Shown: piece after piece, positions 35,895 to 48,350 of the stretch
Position numbering within the stretch: the stretch's first letter is position 1
How the letters are laid out: each line of letters begins with the position of its first letter
Origin: Clavelina lepadiformis
Lineage: Eukaryota > Chordata > Ascidiacea > Aplousobranchia > Clavelinidae
Assembly: GCF_947623445.1 (NCBI RefSeq)
Contig: NC_135247.1
Coordinates: 374,501 to 438,500, forward strand
Direction: 5' to 3'
Length of the DNA: 64,000 bases
Translations under genes and position numbers: made by a program
Notes under the pieces: generated by a model
Databases searched by the model: none
Told to the model about the DNA's origin: nothing
What the model saw: only the letters and a program-made list of their open reading frames with translations

Positions 35895-38506
35895 AAGCAG
35901 GAAAGCCAATTATATTCACCCTAAGCTTCAATGACGTCATAATACGTCTATTCATGCGTGTACATGTCAAAAACTTGCTTCAGATCTCATATTGATCAGT
36001 GCTTTGTAGACTTGATAGCGTCATCTAGCGGCTTTTACCAATGAGGCATTTTCTGTAAGCGCTTTAATAAAGAAATTTCATTCCCATATTTGTTGTGCTT
36101 AATGTAAATCAGTCAATCCAACCTCTGGCAAGAACATATCTGAATAACCTCTGACTATAAAGAAATCTTTGTTCGATGAATGATGGGAAGAATTCGTTCT
36201 AAGCTCGACAAACTTTCGTAAATTTGTGAAGACAACGATATTGCCTCGTATTGTTTTCACTTTCAAAGTAATTATTACGTCCCAAAGTTAAAGCATTGTG
36301 ACGCATCACGCCCGCTTATTGCGACGTTTTACGTAATAAGCGATACTGTTGCTGCTGGCATGCCTACAGGTATCATCAAAACCACCACACAAGCGCCGTC
36401 ATGCGAATCAAGTTTAGTCAGCGAAGCGTACCATGCTCCAGTAAACATTTTACCTTCCTGGGTTGATTTCAGTCGAGTTGTGAAGCGACGAAGTTCGAAC
36501 CAACAAGAGTGACGTCAGATAGATTGACAGCTGACACTTGTGAAGCTGAAGGGCTCTTATATGAAGTAAAGAATCATCCATAACTCGCGAAATTGCGGAT
36601 AAAATGAACACGAGCCAAGGTAAAACGAGGTAAGATGATTCAGTTTGAAGATGCTTCGTGGTTTTGTAAGAATTCTCTATGAGCTCATATGGCTGTTTAT
36701 TGTGAAAGAATCCAGATTTTGCGTCATATCCGTTGAATACCATAATGCACTTATAAGCGTGTCAAACCAGGTCATTTGAGTAGATGCCAGAACTCCGCTT
36801 CTGGTTAACTTTTGAAACCGCGTAAAGGCTGAAGTTGAACTAAAATGCCAAATCAAACAACGATACATGCTGCATAGGTCATGATTGTTACGTAATAGAT
36901 ACATGATAGTTCATTGTGATCGCGATGAACAAAGGTCGGTTTAATGTAGAGCAGAGTTGTCAAACCCATCTAAAGAGGATGCTGCGGTTGTTTAACTTGA
37001 CCGCGGTCCTTGTTCGATCACAATGTGGCTGTTATAAAAACGTCATAAGTGAGCGGAGGTTGATCCTTAAACAATAGCTTTTTGTGCCCCTGGCAGCTTT
37101 TGGGGCTTTAGAATACAAGCGTTCGTCTCCTGATTATGGGGATTTTGTGATATCACAAGCAGCAAGACAGGAATCTGCGCAGCCAAGGCTTTAACAAAGG
37201 ACCAGCTCGGAGCATCATCTCCAGACAGATGTTGTCTGTCACCGGTAATTCTATTGGTAAGTTGTACGATAGAAGCGCAGAAGAGTGAAGAACCCGTATT
37301 GACAGATTCCTAACACAGCATCAACTTCGTTGCATTGTTTTAAAGTTTCGAGTTTTAAATGGCAGCTGTTCTTCTATTTGAAGCGAAGTCAGGTAACGCA
37401 CAAACGAAAGAGCTATATAGGTCCAACATACGGAATCCCGACAAGGCGAGTGATTGTTTCGTTGACTGCGGGGGAAGTTTTTGCCCCAGGTAGCAGGTCG
37501 CTGCTGAAATCTTGGTAGATCTGGATCGGGTTTGAAAGATCAAGCGATGCGATAGTAGGTCGGATGCGGACTCTTTCCTAATAAAGCTGCAGCACGTTGA
37601 CTTTTCTGAAGCTTCATCGCATCAATGGGTGCTTGGAACTAACGTCAGGATTTCACAAGCAGTGATAAGCGAGGATCGATGAAGCTTTTACATCGACCGC
37701 AGGAAATTTTCAAGCGCAAATCTGTGCCGAGGTTGATCATCAACATCGATGCTGTCAAATTCCAAGTCACGATTTGTTCCTACAGAGTAGAAAGTTGTCC
37801 GTTGGCATGATGGGAAGAGCTGGGTTGTTATTGGTTGCCTCGGAGGTCAAACATTCTCCATCTCTGTTGTCTTCGTTTCCCAGCCAACGCGGTGGCAGCT
37901 GAAGCGCATGTCTACATAGTGAAGAAAAGGGACAGCGGCGGTCGCGAGTGGGATCTGCGCGATGCAAAGGAAAATGCATAAAGTTTATTTTATACCGAAG
38001 CGTAAATTAAAAATTGTTTCCTGTCATGCTCTTGCTTTCAGCTGACCAAATTTACCTGCCAGTGGCGCCACCTTTCAGAAGTGTTATTTGGTAAATATCA
38101 TTGTAAAGTTCAAACCACATTGTTTTGATTGAAATTGTATAAATATTTACGGCAAATTCTCCCCTTCAACAAATAACCAGCAGCTTTTTATGGTCACGAT
38201 AGAACGGTTTCAAAGTGTTCAATATAAAAATCTGCGTACAATGTGAATGACCACTTTTTAGCAGTTCTCTCAAACATTTCTTCGACACGACGCGCTGCTT
38301 CGCTGCAATAGACGTCACCCTTCATCGCTTGTCTCGCTTTGTATATCTGAGACAAGCTGAATGTGTTTTGCGTGTGTTCTCCATGACTTCACATTGTCGA
38401 GTTTTTCAACAAAGAAACATTCCCTGCTTAATTTTGTTAGATTTCGAGAAGAATTTATTGGAAACTAATCGAAGTTCTCTAATTTCTACGTCATCTTGTT
38501 TTACAG
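35895..38506. other. D-E spacer and unresolved 5' region of copy E
   Basis: It resembles the other array spacers but with more substitutions. AATAAA for copy D is at 36066-36071 and TATAAAA at 37033-37039. The ATG used by one possible short upstream frame (ATGTCACAAG in the other spacers) is ATATCACAAG here, arguing against that frame being coding. The candidate phase-2 first exon beginning at 37359 is still open. Confidence 0.5.
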
Positions 38507-41500
38507 ATCGCGTAATGATGTCATCTGTCGTTACGTCATTGATCGAACGACTCACACGGAACCGGAATTCCGTGAAAAAGTTTCCGGTCCCGAGTCGATT
38601 CCAGAAAATCTTGGAATCAGCGGCTTTGCCAAAAAATGCGTCTCCAAATGCACCGCCAAGAACGTCATCAACGACGTCATTGGCTTGTTTCCAATTTTCA
38701 CTTGGCTACGTCATTATAACGTACGTCAGTGGTTGCCTGGCGACCTGGTTTCCGGTCTGACGGTTGGGGTGGTTCACATTCCACAAAGTACGTGTTCAAA
38801 TTTGATTGGTTGGTTGCGATGTATATTGTTTCATTGATATTGATTACGTCATATGTTACGTCATCATTTAGGTATGGCGTTTTCACTTCTCGCGGGACTT
38901 CCCCCTGTGTTTGGGCTTTACAGTTCCTTCTACCCGGTGCTCATTTACACGCTGATGGGGACTTCCCGCCATATCTCGGTGGGGACTTTCGCGGTGACCA
39001 GTCTACTTACCCAGGCTGTCGTCATCAGGTTTGTTCCGGATGAGCCCGCCGCCGCCCTCATCCCTTCTAATACCACCGTGAGTTTTTAGTTTTTTGTTTA
39101 ATCAAGTATTTCCTGACGACCAATCACAACCTTCCACGTAATTGCAGACGCCGACAGCGGATATGACGACAGCGAGCATGGTGGGAGTGTCGGAAGCGGA
39201 TATGAGGAGGGTGGCGGTCGCTTCCTCCCTCATGCTGCTCATGGGAGTCTTCCAGGTGACCTTTGACCTGTACTGTGCGCATGCGCAGTAACCGATAACT
39301 GGTTGTTTCCTCCCCAGCTCGTGTTCGGGATCCTCCGTCTCGGCTTCATCACCGCGTACCTCTCCGAACCCCTCATCCAGGCATTCACCACCGGCGCTGC
39401 GATTCACGTTGTGACGTCACAAGTACCATCTGTACTGGGCTACACAGATTTCGCGTCGTCGAACGGAATCGCTTCCTTTTACAAGGTCATTGTCGCGATG
39501 GGGGTTTGTGGTGGAGAGCAACGGAATTTATTCTTTTGTTGTTAATTCTAGAACTGGTTTGAAATCTTCCGGAATCTTCCAAACACTCACGTGCCCACCC
39601 TGGTTGTGTCGATCGTGAGCATCGGCCTGCTCGTTACTGGGCGGGAAATCAACTTGAGATACAAGTGAGTTCTAGAACTATTTCAATTTAAACTTTTTGC
39701 CTAGACCAAAAGCAACTGCCCCTAAATCGAAGGATGGTTGTCGGTAGATTTTCAGCAGAAAGAATTTTTCATCATTGTTTGGTCGTTACTGTGTTTCCAA
39801 AAACGTGGCGATGTTGGAACTAAGTTAGTCTAGTACAGTGGTGGGCAAACTGCGGCTCGCCGGCATGCTTTTTGTGGCTCCTCTAGTCGAATCGTAAAAT
39901 TCCAAAAAAAATTGTAAAGGCTGCCAAGAGTACCGTTTATGAACGTTTCTCTCTTTTTCTTTTCTTTATTTGAGCCTGCATTGATAACAAGATGTTGATT
40001 ATCCACAATTTAATGATAGTTTTAGATTGAGGAATGGAGATATGGAACAATTAAACGACATAAACTATTTATGACGTCATAAGTTCTTATGTCTTGGCTC
40101 GTCCCTAAAGATTTAACAACCAAAGCGGCCCTCGGGTTCAAAAAGGTTGCCCACCCCTGGTCTAGTAATTGACGTAGAGAGTGAAGACACACTGACACTT
40201 ATACATATGCTGACCTTGGTGACATTTATATGCTGGAAATAAACAGCATCTGCCAGTCTATTATAGCACTAACCCCAACAACCACTAATCTACCGACAGA
40301 GTCGCATTCCATTCAAAAAAGCTTAGCCCAGTGTTTTCCAATTGGGTAAAAAATCCTCTCCGATTGGGATTTAATTATTTTAGGAGGAATTTGACCTTGT
40401 TTGCGCGTAACGTATCAAAAACATTCTTGATCTTCTTTGCATTGTCATTAACTGGTGATGCACACATTAGCATCGTTGTTCAGCAATTGCACTTCTGTGT
40501 GATGACTACTTATTGCGTAATCTTGCGTCATAGGCACGTGTAACGAAGGTGGGCATCCTTAAACCTCCATCATGGTTAATTCTACAGCTTTTTGTTCCAA
40601 AATAGGTAAAGAGGGAATGTAACAAAAAAGGTTGGGAAACACTGGTTTAGTCAATCTTTAACTATCCAGGATATAGTTTGGCACTTTAACACGGTTCAGA
40701 CAACATCAACTATATTATCCAGGACTTACATATTGTGATGTCAAAAAAAACATAATAATTTGCAACAAATTTGCCACATATTTTCGGCATTAATTGCTTT
40801 ACAGTTAAATATGATTTAGTAATTATTTCTCGTTATACTACCACTACTATACAGCCATGACTGGTTTAAGGTCGACATGAACTTGCCCGAACTTTAAACT
40901 TCAATTGTTATTCATTTCCTTTTTAATATCTCACTTGTAGAAAAAAATTGAAAGTTCCAATTCCGACTGAAGTCATTGTCGTCATAATCACTACTGTGAC
41001 GTCACATTTCGCAATGTTTCAGCGAAATATCGGTGTCGCCATCGTTGACAACATCCCGACCGGGTGAGCTGGAAATTAAAAATTTCATTACGTGAATTAT
41101 GACGTCATTACAATTAAGCTAACTTCTTTGTGACAGACTTCCGGCACCCCGCCTTCCTGACACTTCCATATTAATAAATATCATCGGCGACGCGTTCGCG
41201 ATTGCGATTGTGGGATTCGCGATCAGCATCTCGCTGTCCAAGATGTACGCGCAAAAGTACGGATACCAGATCGACTCAAACCAGGTGCGATTAACATGTG
41301 ACGTCTGTTTCTTGTTTATGACAAAACAAATGGGCGCTGGTTTCACTCCCAGCTGTCGCGCGTGTTTGTGATTTGTTAATTTCATCGTCAGGAGCTGATC
41401 GCGTACGGAGCGTCCAACGTCGTTCCCGCCTTCTTCCTCTGCTTCCCCAACGCGGCTGCTTTGGCCAGATGCGTCATTCAGGAGAACACAGGGGGGAATA

Positions 41501-43010
41501 CCCAGGTACTATCAATTCTGCTTTTTGCTTCCTCTTAACAATGTTCATGACGTCATACCTCATCCATTCTTACGTCACAGGTGGTAGGTTTGATCTCTGT
41601 GGTCATCGTCCTGGTCACTGTGCTCTGGTTGGGTCCGATCTTCGAACCCCTCCCGCGGTGTGTCCTCGGTTGCATCATAATCGTCGGATTGTTCGGGATC
41701 CTGCAGCAATTCTCGCAACTCAAGCCCGTCTACAAGATGTCCAAGATCGACTTTGTGAGTCTTAGTTTAAGGTGAAATTTCAGCTATGATGACGTCATAA
41801 TATTGTTGTGAAACGTCATAGGTGGTGTGGATTGTGACGTTGCTGGCAGTGGTGACACTTGGAGTGGATCTGGGGCTCCTGGCGGGAGTCGTCTTCTCGA
41901 TGCTCAGCGTCATCTTCAGGACTCAGACAGCCAAGTGCGAGGTCCTTGGCAGTGTGGCCGGCACCGACATCTACCGGAACTGCCACAACTACCTCGCCGT
42001 GAGCGCAATTCTAATCGCTTCTCTGTAAATACCCTGTACGTCATAATGACCTCATAATGACGATTTTCGCAGGCGGTCCCTTATTCTGGAATTGTGATTT
42101 TTAAGTTTCATTCAGCGCTTTATTACGCAAACAAAGACTTCTTCAAAAAGAGACTTATCAAAGCGACCGGAGTTGACCCCGGTAAGAGCTTATTACGTCA
42201 CAAAGTATTTTGAAATGATATTCTTGAATGACGTCATCGTATTGATTGTTTTGTAACAATCGATTTGCAGAGGCCGTGATTGTTGAAAGGAAGAAGTTGG
42301 AGGAAAACGGTAGATCAGGAACCTGTTGCTGCGTTTTCAGGTTATATTCCGGATATTACGTCATTATCGTTATGTGTTCATGACGTCATACCTTTGTGAT
42401 TTGATTTACGTAGAGGGAAAAAATATGACGTCAGCAATGGGGATCCAGAAGCCAGATCTGACGTAGACACTTCCAAGGAGTTGGAATCTACATCTGGCGA
42501 TAACTCTCGTCCGCCCACTTGCGGTGTTGCGTGCGAGGTGCAGGCGATCGTGTTGGATTGTTCAGCGATTTCGTTCCTCGACTTGGTCGGAGTCAAAACT
42601 CTCAAAGCGGTGAGTATGCCCGGGTATTCCCCTCATATACGTAACTAATGCGTCATCCGCTTCCACAGGTTTGTGAGAATTACAAAGAAATCGGGGTCGA
42701 TTTTCTACTGGCCGCCGTCAACGGTAATTCATTGTTTGTTTATTTTGTCTGGAAGTTGCCTTGGTAACCTGACATGATTTCGTCATCACAGCTGACGTCA
42801 GAAACTCTTTGCTGGCTGGTGGTTATTATGACGTGACAAGCTTGGACAGTGAATACGTCAGTGTTCATGACGCAGCTGTCCACATAAAACATTTCCATGA
42901 CAAGGAGATGCCTAGTGTGAGTTGACGTCATCAATTGCTTGCATTATGACGTCACATTTGTGTTTTTTATTATATTCTTATTTCAGGGAGAAGACGTTTG
43001 TGAACTTTGA
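38507..43010 (+). CDS. SLC26: SLC26-family anion transporter, copy E (exon 2 to stop; first exon unresolved)
   Basis: Exons: 38507-38787, 38872-39077, 39148-39255, 39318-39503, 39552-39664, 40941-41063, 41137-41284, 41392-41505, 41581-41754, 41822-41998, 42073-42181, 42271-42340, 42414-42609, 42669-42723, 42792-42916, 42987-43010. The frame is open, with transporter core and STAS domain. From about 42480 to the 3' flank it diverges clearly from A-D (for example [25 protein letters not shown] in the STAS region and C-terminus), marking the outer edge of the homogenised array. It also has LIPSNTT for LILSNTT at the end of exon 3. Intron 9 resembles copy A rather than B-D. Confidence 0.87.
39836..40159. 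mobile_element. hAT-type MITE 2 in intron 6 of copy E
   Basis: Same insertion as in D with a perfect GTCTAGTA duplication on both sides (39828-39835, 40160-40167). Confidence 0.87.
40329..40644. mobile_element. hAT-like MITE 3 in intron 6 of copy E
   Basis: 316-bp copy with CAGTGTTTTCC...GGGAAACACTG ends, inherited with the duplicated gene. Confidence 0.7.
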
Positions 43011-45576
43011 AATATTCTCTCTCAATTATTCCTACTCAATGTTTAAATGACGTCATAATACGTCTATTCATGCGAGTACACGTCACGACCTTGCTTTAGA
43101 TTTCGTATTGATCAGTGCTTTGTAGACTTGACAGCTTCATTTGTTGTTTTTGATGTTTGCTTGTATGTGTAGTAGACTGGTGTTCAAAGTGTGTCTTTGT
43201 ATTTCATTACAGCGTCTTTATTTCGGGTGCATGTCAGTAATCAACGTGCAGTGATCGTCCGAAACTTGTCTTGACCGAGATCGCTTAATTAGTTGTTTAC
43301 CGTCCTTTGTGGCAGAAGCGCTTTTACAGCTGATGATTGAATAAGAGCTGAGCCTGCTTATTATAGCTTTATAATATTATTACGATCTTTTTTGTGTTTG
43401 TAGAAATATTCTAATTTTCTGCTGAACAAAGCTCGTGTTAGCTGTTGGTGAACCCACTTCACAACAATGCTTAAATTAACCAACTGATTTGATAAAATCT
43501 GATTTTTTATCGTCGGATTAAAGCAAGTTTTTGCTCAACTTGAACTCTACGATAATTCCACATCGCTCGAGACTCGGTTACCTATAGCTTGTTTCTGTGC
43601 TTTTGGTAAGAGCGGATGTTATTCTTTATTTTATGGTTTTCTGTGTTATAGTTTAATACGTGGTGAGCAAAGCGCTTTAGCAACGGCGCAGCTAAAAATT
43701 GTTGCGTTACTTTGATCTCAAACTTCAATTAGCCTACCTTGTCGTGGAGTTTTGTGGAATTTTCTTAAATACGAACTAAACCCATTTGCAACGCATTACT
43801 GTATGATGTCTATAATCCCACATGCGCTTTATGTTAACCCGGCTTCTTTGCTGCTGTCAACACGTACAAGGTACATAGGTAGTGTATAGGTATAAAGTTA
43901 TATAGGTTATGTGGCTGAAACTGTTTGCAAAATGAAACTCTGTCTAATGTGCCTGTTCGGTGACAATTAGATTCTGTCTGCATACTATACATGGTATTTT
44001 GACAAAAATGGTTTTAACTGAGTGCATTCTAAAATTTTCTTGTGACGTTACTACTGTTATATTTGAGAAGCACCCTACGATTGGTCACTTAAGTGTTGAA
44101 TAAATTAAAAAAATATTTGGTGGTTGTGTAATTGGTAATTGTTGCCCGAAAACCTTTGCTATCACAGATGCCTTTATTTTCACCAACACTACTAAATTAA
44201 TGCGCTGGTAAGAAATTAAAAGAATACGATGAAAAATGTTGAAAATAGCTCTGTAAAATGACATGTTTATGCAGGTAATTTTACCCACCTAATAGAGGTA
44301 ACTACAGTACCTCATGGCGTGTTGTGATATTGAATGCATTGGCATGAGCGTTAGCCACAGTTTAATTATTCGATTTAGAATGGTTGATTTTCCAGCTTAG
44401 TCATAAAGATGCTACTTCTTGCAACATTAGACTTACATAAATTAAGTTTGTTTACCTTTTTTTTGGGTTCATTTAAAGCCCTGCTTCAGACCCTGGTCTC
44501 TTCATGATTGGAGCCCCATTTGTTGGTAAGTTGTAGCGACATTTGCCTAGGCCCTAGTTTACCTTGTCTTAAATCCTTCATACCTGCTGCTTGTTGTTCA
44601 GTGTTGGCCGAATTACGAGGCCTGGCCCAAGACAGTACGGGGAGCACTGAACATGCAATAAAGGTGAAAGAGATTGCCGCAATGGTGGTGGACTTCCTAC
44701 AGCAGAAATTTCGTCAAAGCGCCACCCAAAGCTCCAGCCCTCTCCAATTGTTTCTGTTCCAGATCCAGTTGGATACGGGTGACAAGGTTCGTGAATTCTA
44801 ACCCCCACCAAGCTTAATTATGATAGAGGATTAACACGAAACGTGGTTTACATTTGTACGGGACAAACGACGATTTGACACTACAGTGATCCAAAGTACG
44901 AAGAGCGAACCAATGGCGAAAATCCAAAGACTCATTTTACTGTTCTTTTAACCGACGACCGAAACTTAGTTGCTTGCTAAAGAAAATCTCTACTTGATCG
45001 TTATCAGACGTTTGCAAATGGGTTGGTGTTGATGCTTAACCTGCCTTGATATTTTGTATTTTCAACTTTGTGCTTCCGCTATACTATGGCCTGTTTGTGT
45101 ACAAATGCCTCTTATTTTCACTGATTTTAAGCTTACTTACAAAACTCATGTTTTCCCTTATGTTAGTTTTTCGTTTTGTTTAAAATATCATTGCATTTTT
45201 GGTGTTGGAATAAAATGTGAACTTTCTCATTTAAATGATTTAAATTGAAAACTGCAAATGCAAGAGTGAATATTAACTTACTGGTAGAAGCCAAAACGCG
45301 ATGAGATGAGGAATTCTTAAATATAAAAGTTGAAGCAGCTGACGTACCAGGGGTGTTTTAAGATGCGTGCTGTTGCTCACAGCTCAATTTGCTTGTCCTA
45401 AGAATTGCAGTTACCATAAGAGAAGGATGATTAAAGCCAGACATTGGCGTCAACGCAAATATTTCAATGCGCGTCGTCACGTGACTGTGAAAAGGAAAGT
45501 ATCTAAACTCTTGGCAAGTCATGAAAATAAAGAAACTGTCGTGGAGAATCCCGATTAACCACGTGACGAAGGAGAG
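43011..45576. other. right edge of SLC26 array and unique spacer
   Basis: Similarity to the 3' flanks of copies A-D fades by about 43140. Beyond this the DNA is unique within the window. A plus-strand frame at 44508-44801 and another at 45367-45558 are open but show no motif, signal or convincing splice context; I do not call them genes. Confidence 0.5.
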
Positions 45577-46130
45577 CACCTAATTTCTAAACAAGTCCTA
45601 AAAGTAGGGGAACCACCTAATTTGTAAACAATTCCTAAAAGTAGGGGAACCACCTAACTTCTAGACAAGTTATAAAATTAGGGGAACCACCTAATTTCAA
45701 GACAAGTCCTAAAAGTAGGGGAACCACCTAATTTGTAAACAATTCCTAAAAGTAGGGGAACCACCTAACTTCTAGACAAGTTATAAAATTAGGGGAACCA
45801 CCTAATTTCAAGACAAGTCCTAAAAGTAGGGGAACCACTTAATTTGTAAACAATTCCTAAAAGTAGGGGAACCACCTAACTTCTAGACAAGTTATAAAAG
45901 TAGGGGAACCAACTAATTTCAAGACAAGTTAGAAAATTAGGGGAACCACCTAATTTGTAAACAATTCCTAAAAGTAGGGGAACCACCTAACTTCTAGACA
46001 AGTCCTAAAAGTAGGGGAACCACCTAACTTCTAGACAAGTCCTAAAAGTAGGGGAACTACCTAACTTCTAGACAAGTACTTGTAGGGAAAGCAGCGAACT
46101 TCTAGACAAGTCCTAAAAATAAGTTAACTA
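45577..46130. repeat. 37-bp minisatellite, about 14-15 units, with a three-unit higher-order pattern
   Basis: Direct 37-bp repeats share the core AAAGTAGGGGAACCACCTAA followed by a variable segment. Three variants of that segment (TTTGTAAACAATT, CTTCTAGACAAGT and TTTCAAGACAAGT types) recur in the same order through the first ten or so units, giving a 111-bp higher-order period. The right end decays into imperfect CTTCTAGACAAGT-type units, with a stray partial unit near 46166-46190. Confidence 0.92.
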
Positions 46131-46808
46131 TCATGGGGAATTCTTATTCATTATTTGACGAAGGGAAAACACCTAACTTCTAGAAATATCCAAACTTCTG
46201 TGGGGATCCCAATTGATCATGTGACAGCAGTAAGAATTTTATTTGGGAAATAACCTACTATGATATTTTTTCAAGGGCAGAGGTGTTTAAGGCATGCTCA
46301 GGCGTAGAGATACAAAAGCTAACTAGGCTACTCTAGGAACCGGTATCAAGTAATGATTAGCTTCTAATCTATAACATTTTTTCTTGCAGAAAATGTCTAT
46401 GAATAATATAAACACGTTATCACATGATGGAAATACTAACGACGATGTCTTCTCGTATTGTTTATTGTCATTTCAGCAATGTACATCGACTCAGACACAA
46501 ATGCGAATTTTTCACAAAACAAACAAATTTCAGACACGAGAAGAATAAAGAGTTATAAGAACATAATAATAAAGAGAATAAGTTGATGAAATAACACGAT
46601 CTCAAACACGTGATTCTGGACTATTGAAGAGCACAAACAATCAGTCAAAACTAAACAACAAAGGCACATTATATGGCGAAGCTAGTTATGTAGTTTGTAA
46701 CATCATGGGCAAAGTTTGAATAAAAACAACAGTATCGTCATGGCAAGTATAACAGACATCACATAAAATTGTGTCTCCAACATCGTGAAGAGAGACCCAA
46801 AGCAAAAC
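46131..46808. other. spacer and 3' UTR region of the PLAC8-like gene
   Basis: No coding exon is supported. On the minus strand AATAAA (plus-strand TTTATT at 46461-46466) lies about 345 bases beyond the PLAC8-like stop codon and could be its polyadenylation signal. Confidence 0.45.
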
Positions 46809-47843
46809 TCAGCAGTACTTTGGATAACCGAGCGTGTTCATCTCTCGTGAGAGCTGACAAATAGCACAGGGACCACACCAGAGTGAGACGCAAAAGTCAT
46901 TGCACATGTTGCCCTGTTTATTGTTTATATAAACAACATGAATGGTGATAAGAAAAGCTAACACATCGCTGAACCACATGACGTCACCTCTATATTATGA
47001 CGTTCCCTCATAGCCGTCCTCATCGGCCACAGACCAGGCAAGCCACAACCGACGCAGCAGTGTTCTCCCATACGCTGAGCGACACAGGCGAGGTAATAAT
47101 GACCAAAGCACAACGTCATGCAACCTGAAAGCAGCATACCAACAGTTGATACTCAATGTCTAGTTAGCATTATTATGCAGTGACAAACTGTCAGTCTTTT
47201 TACACAACACGTTAAACAAACAAATCACAATCAATAACCGTAATCACTGCATATATTACAAAACGCTTTGTTGAGTTCTAGATCTACAGTGAATTCACTA
47301 AAAAACTGATTACTTGAAAGCATGACCCATCGGGGTCTGAAGTCATTTTAGTATGCATTGGAGTAACATTTCATAAAATGCCATCAAAAAACCACGATTC
47401 AAACTTTTTTTAACAGAAGTGCAAAATGAACAACAGAATTTTCGTTCTAAAAAACTAACTTTAGCTACTTTTATGGCAATTTTTAACCTAAATTTGCACA
47501 TCTCAAATTTTGGTCGGTGTAGAAGCCCCTTTCGTTGTTTGGCTCAATATTTTCGTCAAAAAAAGGGGGCTTATACGTCAGTATATCAAGTGGTACAGCA
47601 GGCTTAATGACTGCAACAGTAGTTAGCTTACATCCAAGCATCGTAATTAACAATAAACCTGGCAACACAACTTATCAACTCACAGCTGTCCATGTCGTTG
47701 AAGCAATCGCACAACTGTGAGCTCCACGGCCTCTTAATCACTGGTTGCTGGGTGACCACAGTTGTCGTTTGTGACACGTACGGACTAGCGGCTGGTTGCA
47801 CAACCACAACATTTGTATTGTTAGGAGGGTAACCAATGCCAGT
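46809..47843 (-). CDS. PLAC8/cornifelin-like cysteine-rich protein (last three coding exons)
   Basis: Exons join in phase: 47684-47843 (begins in phase 0), 46988-47124, 46809-46913 (stop TGA at 46811-46809), giving 133 codons. The first encodes a Val/Thr/Gln-rich N-terminal region and then PWSSQLCDCFNDMDSCC; the next FGHYYLACVAQRMGEHCC; the last NMCNDFCVSLWCGPCAICQL. This is the PLAC8 pattern: a cysteine-rich domain with two C-rich ends around a short hydrophobic middle and a CxxC-QL motif. The family includes PLAC8/onzin, cornifelin and plant FW2.2-like proteins, linked to growth control and metal transport; the role here is unknown. The start exon is not certain: a 9-base micro-exon at 49936-49944 (ATG GAA CAA, donor GTAAG) ends in the right phase about 2.1 kb upstream. 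Confidence 0.85.
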
Positions 47844-47944
47844 CTGAAAATCAAATGGAAAGCTATAGGTCACAGCAGAGCAATTAAAATGAAACAACTT
47901 TTGATTATATTTGCAAAGGGTAGATTGTAGGCTGCTCAAGCTCC

Positions 47945-48350
47945 TTTAGATTTTGCATATATGGCCAGTGTACTTGCATAACCAGCCAACGTCCTGTAAC
48001 AACTTGTCAGTTTATTATATATCGGTGTAGATGCATATTGAGTTTGTTTCACTAACACTTTTTCTACTTTTTCGCTACATTTTTTTCAGGGTGCATTCCA
48101 TGCATGTAAATGTAATGTAATGTAAAACAAAACTCAACTCAAAAGACACATTTCATGCACAAATGTTTTCTATGGAAGCAACAAAGCAGTGAGGTTAAAA
48201 ATTTCTGGGCTTTAGATTTTGCATATTTGGCCGGTGCACCTGGATAACCCAGACCCAGACCCTGCAAGTGTTTGTCTGTTCATTATAAATCAATGCGGAA
48301 GTGTATTGAGTTTGGTGTGCAGTGTGCTCACTGACGGAATTTGTGCGAGA
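47945..48350. repeat. pair of diverged dispersed repeats
   Basis: Two related segments, starting at 47945 and 48211, share TTTAGATTTTGCATAT, TGGCC, GGATAACC/GCATAACC and a later TATTGAGTTTG in the same order. A third partial match, with TTATTATAAATCGGCATG, is near 49668-49690. They look like old copies of an interspersed element; the class cannot be told. Confidence 0.45.

Noticed and set aside
44508-44801. 97-codon plus-strand frame
   Set aside because: Contains a plausible helical stretch but no family match, no clear splice sites and a TTG-rich start context; not enough to call a gene.
45577-46130. CRISPR-like array
   Set aside because: Regular 37-bp repeats without unique spacers, in a eukaryotic sequence: this is a minisatellite.
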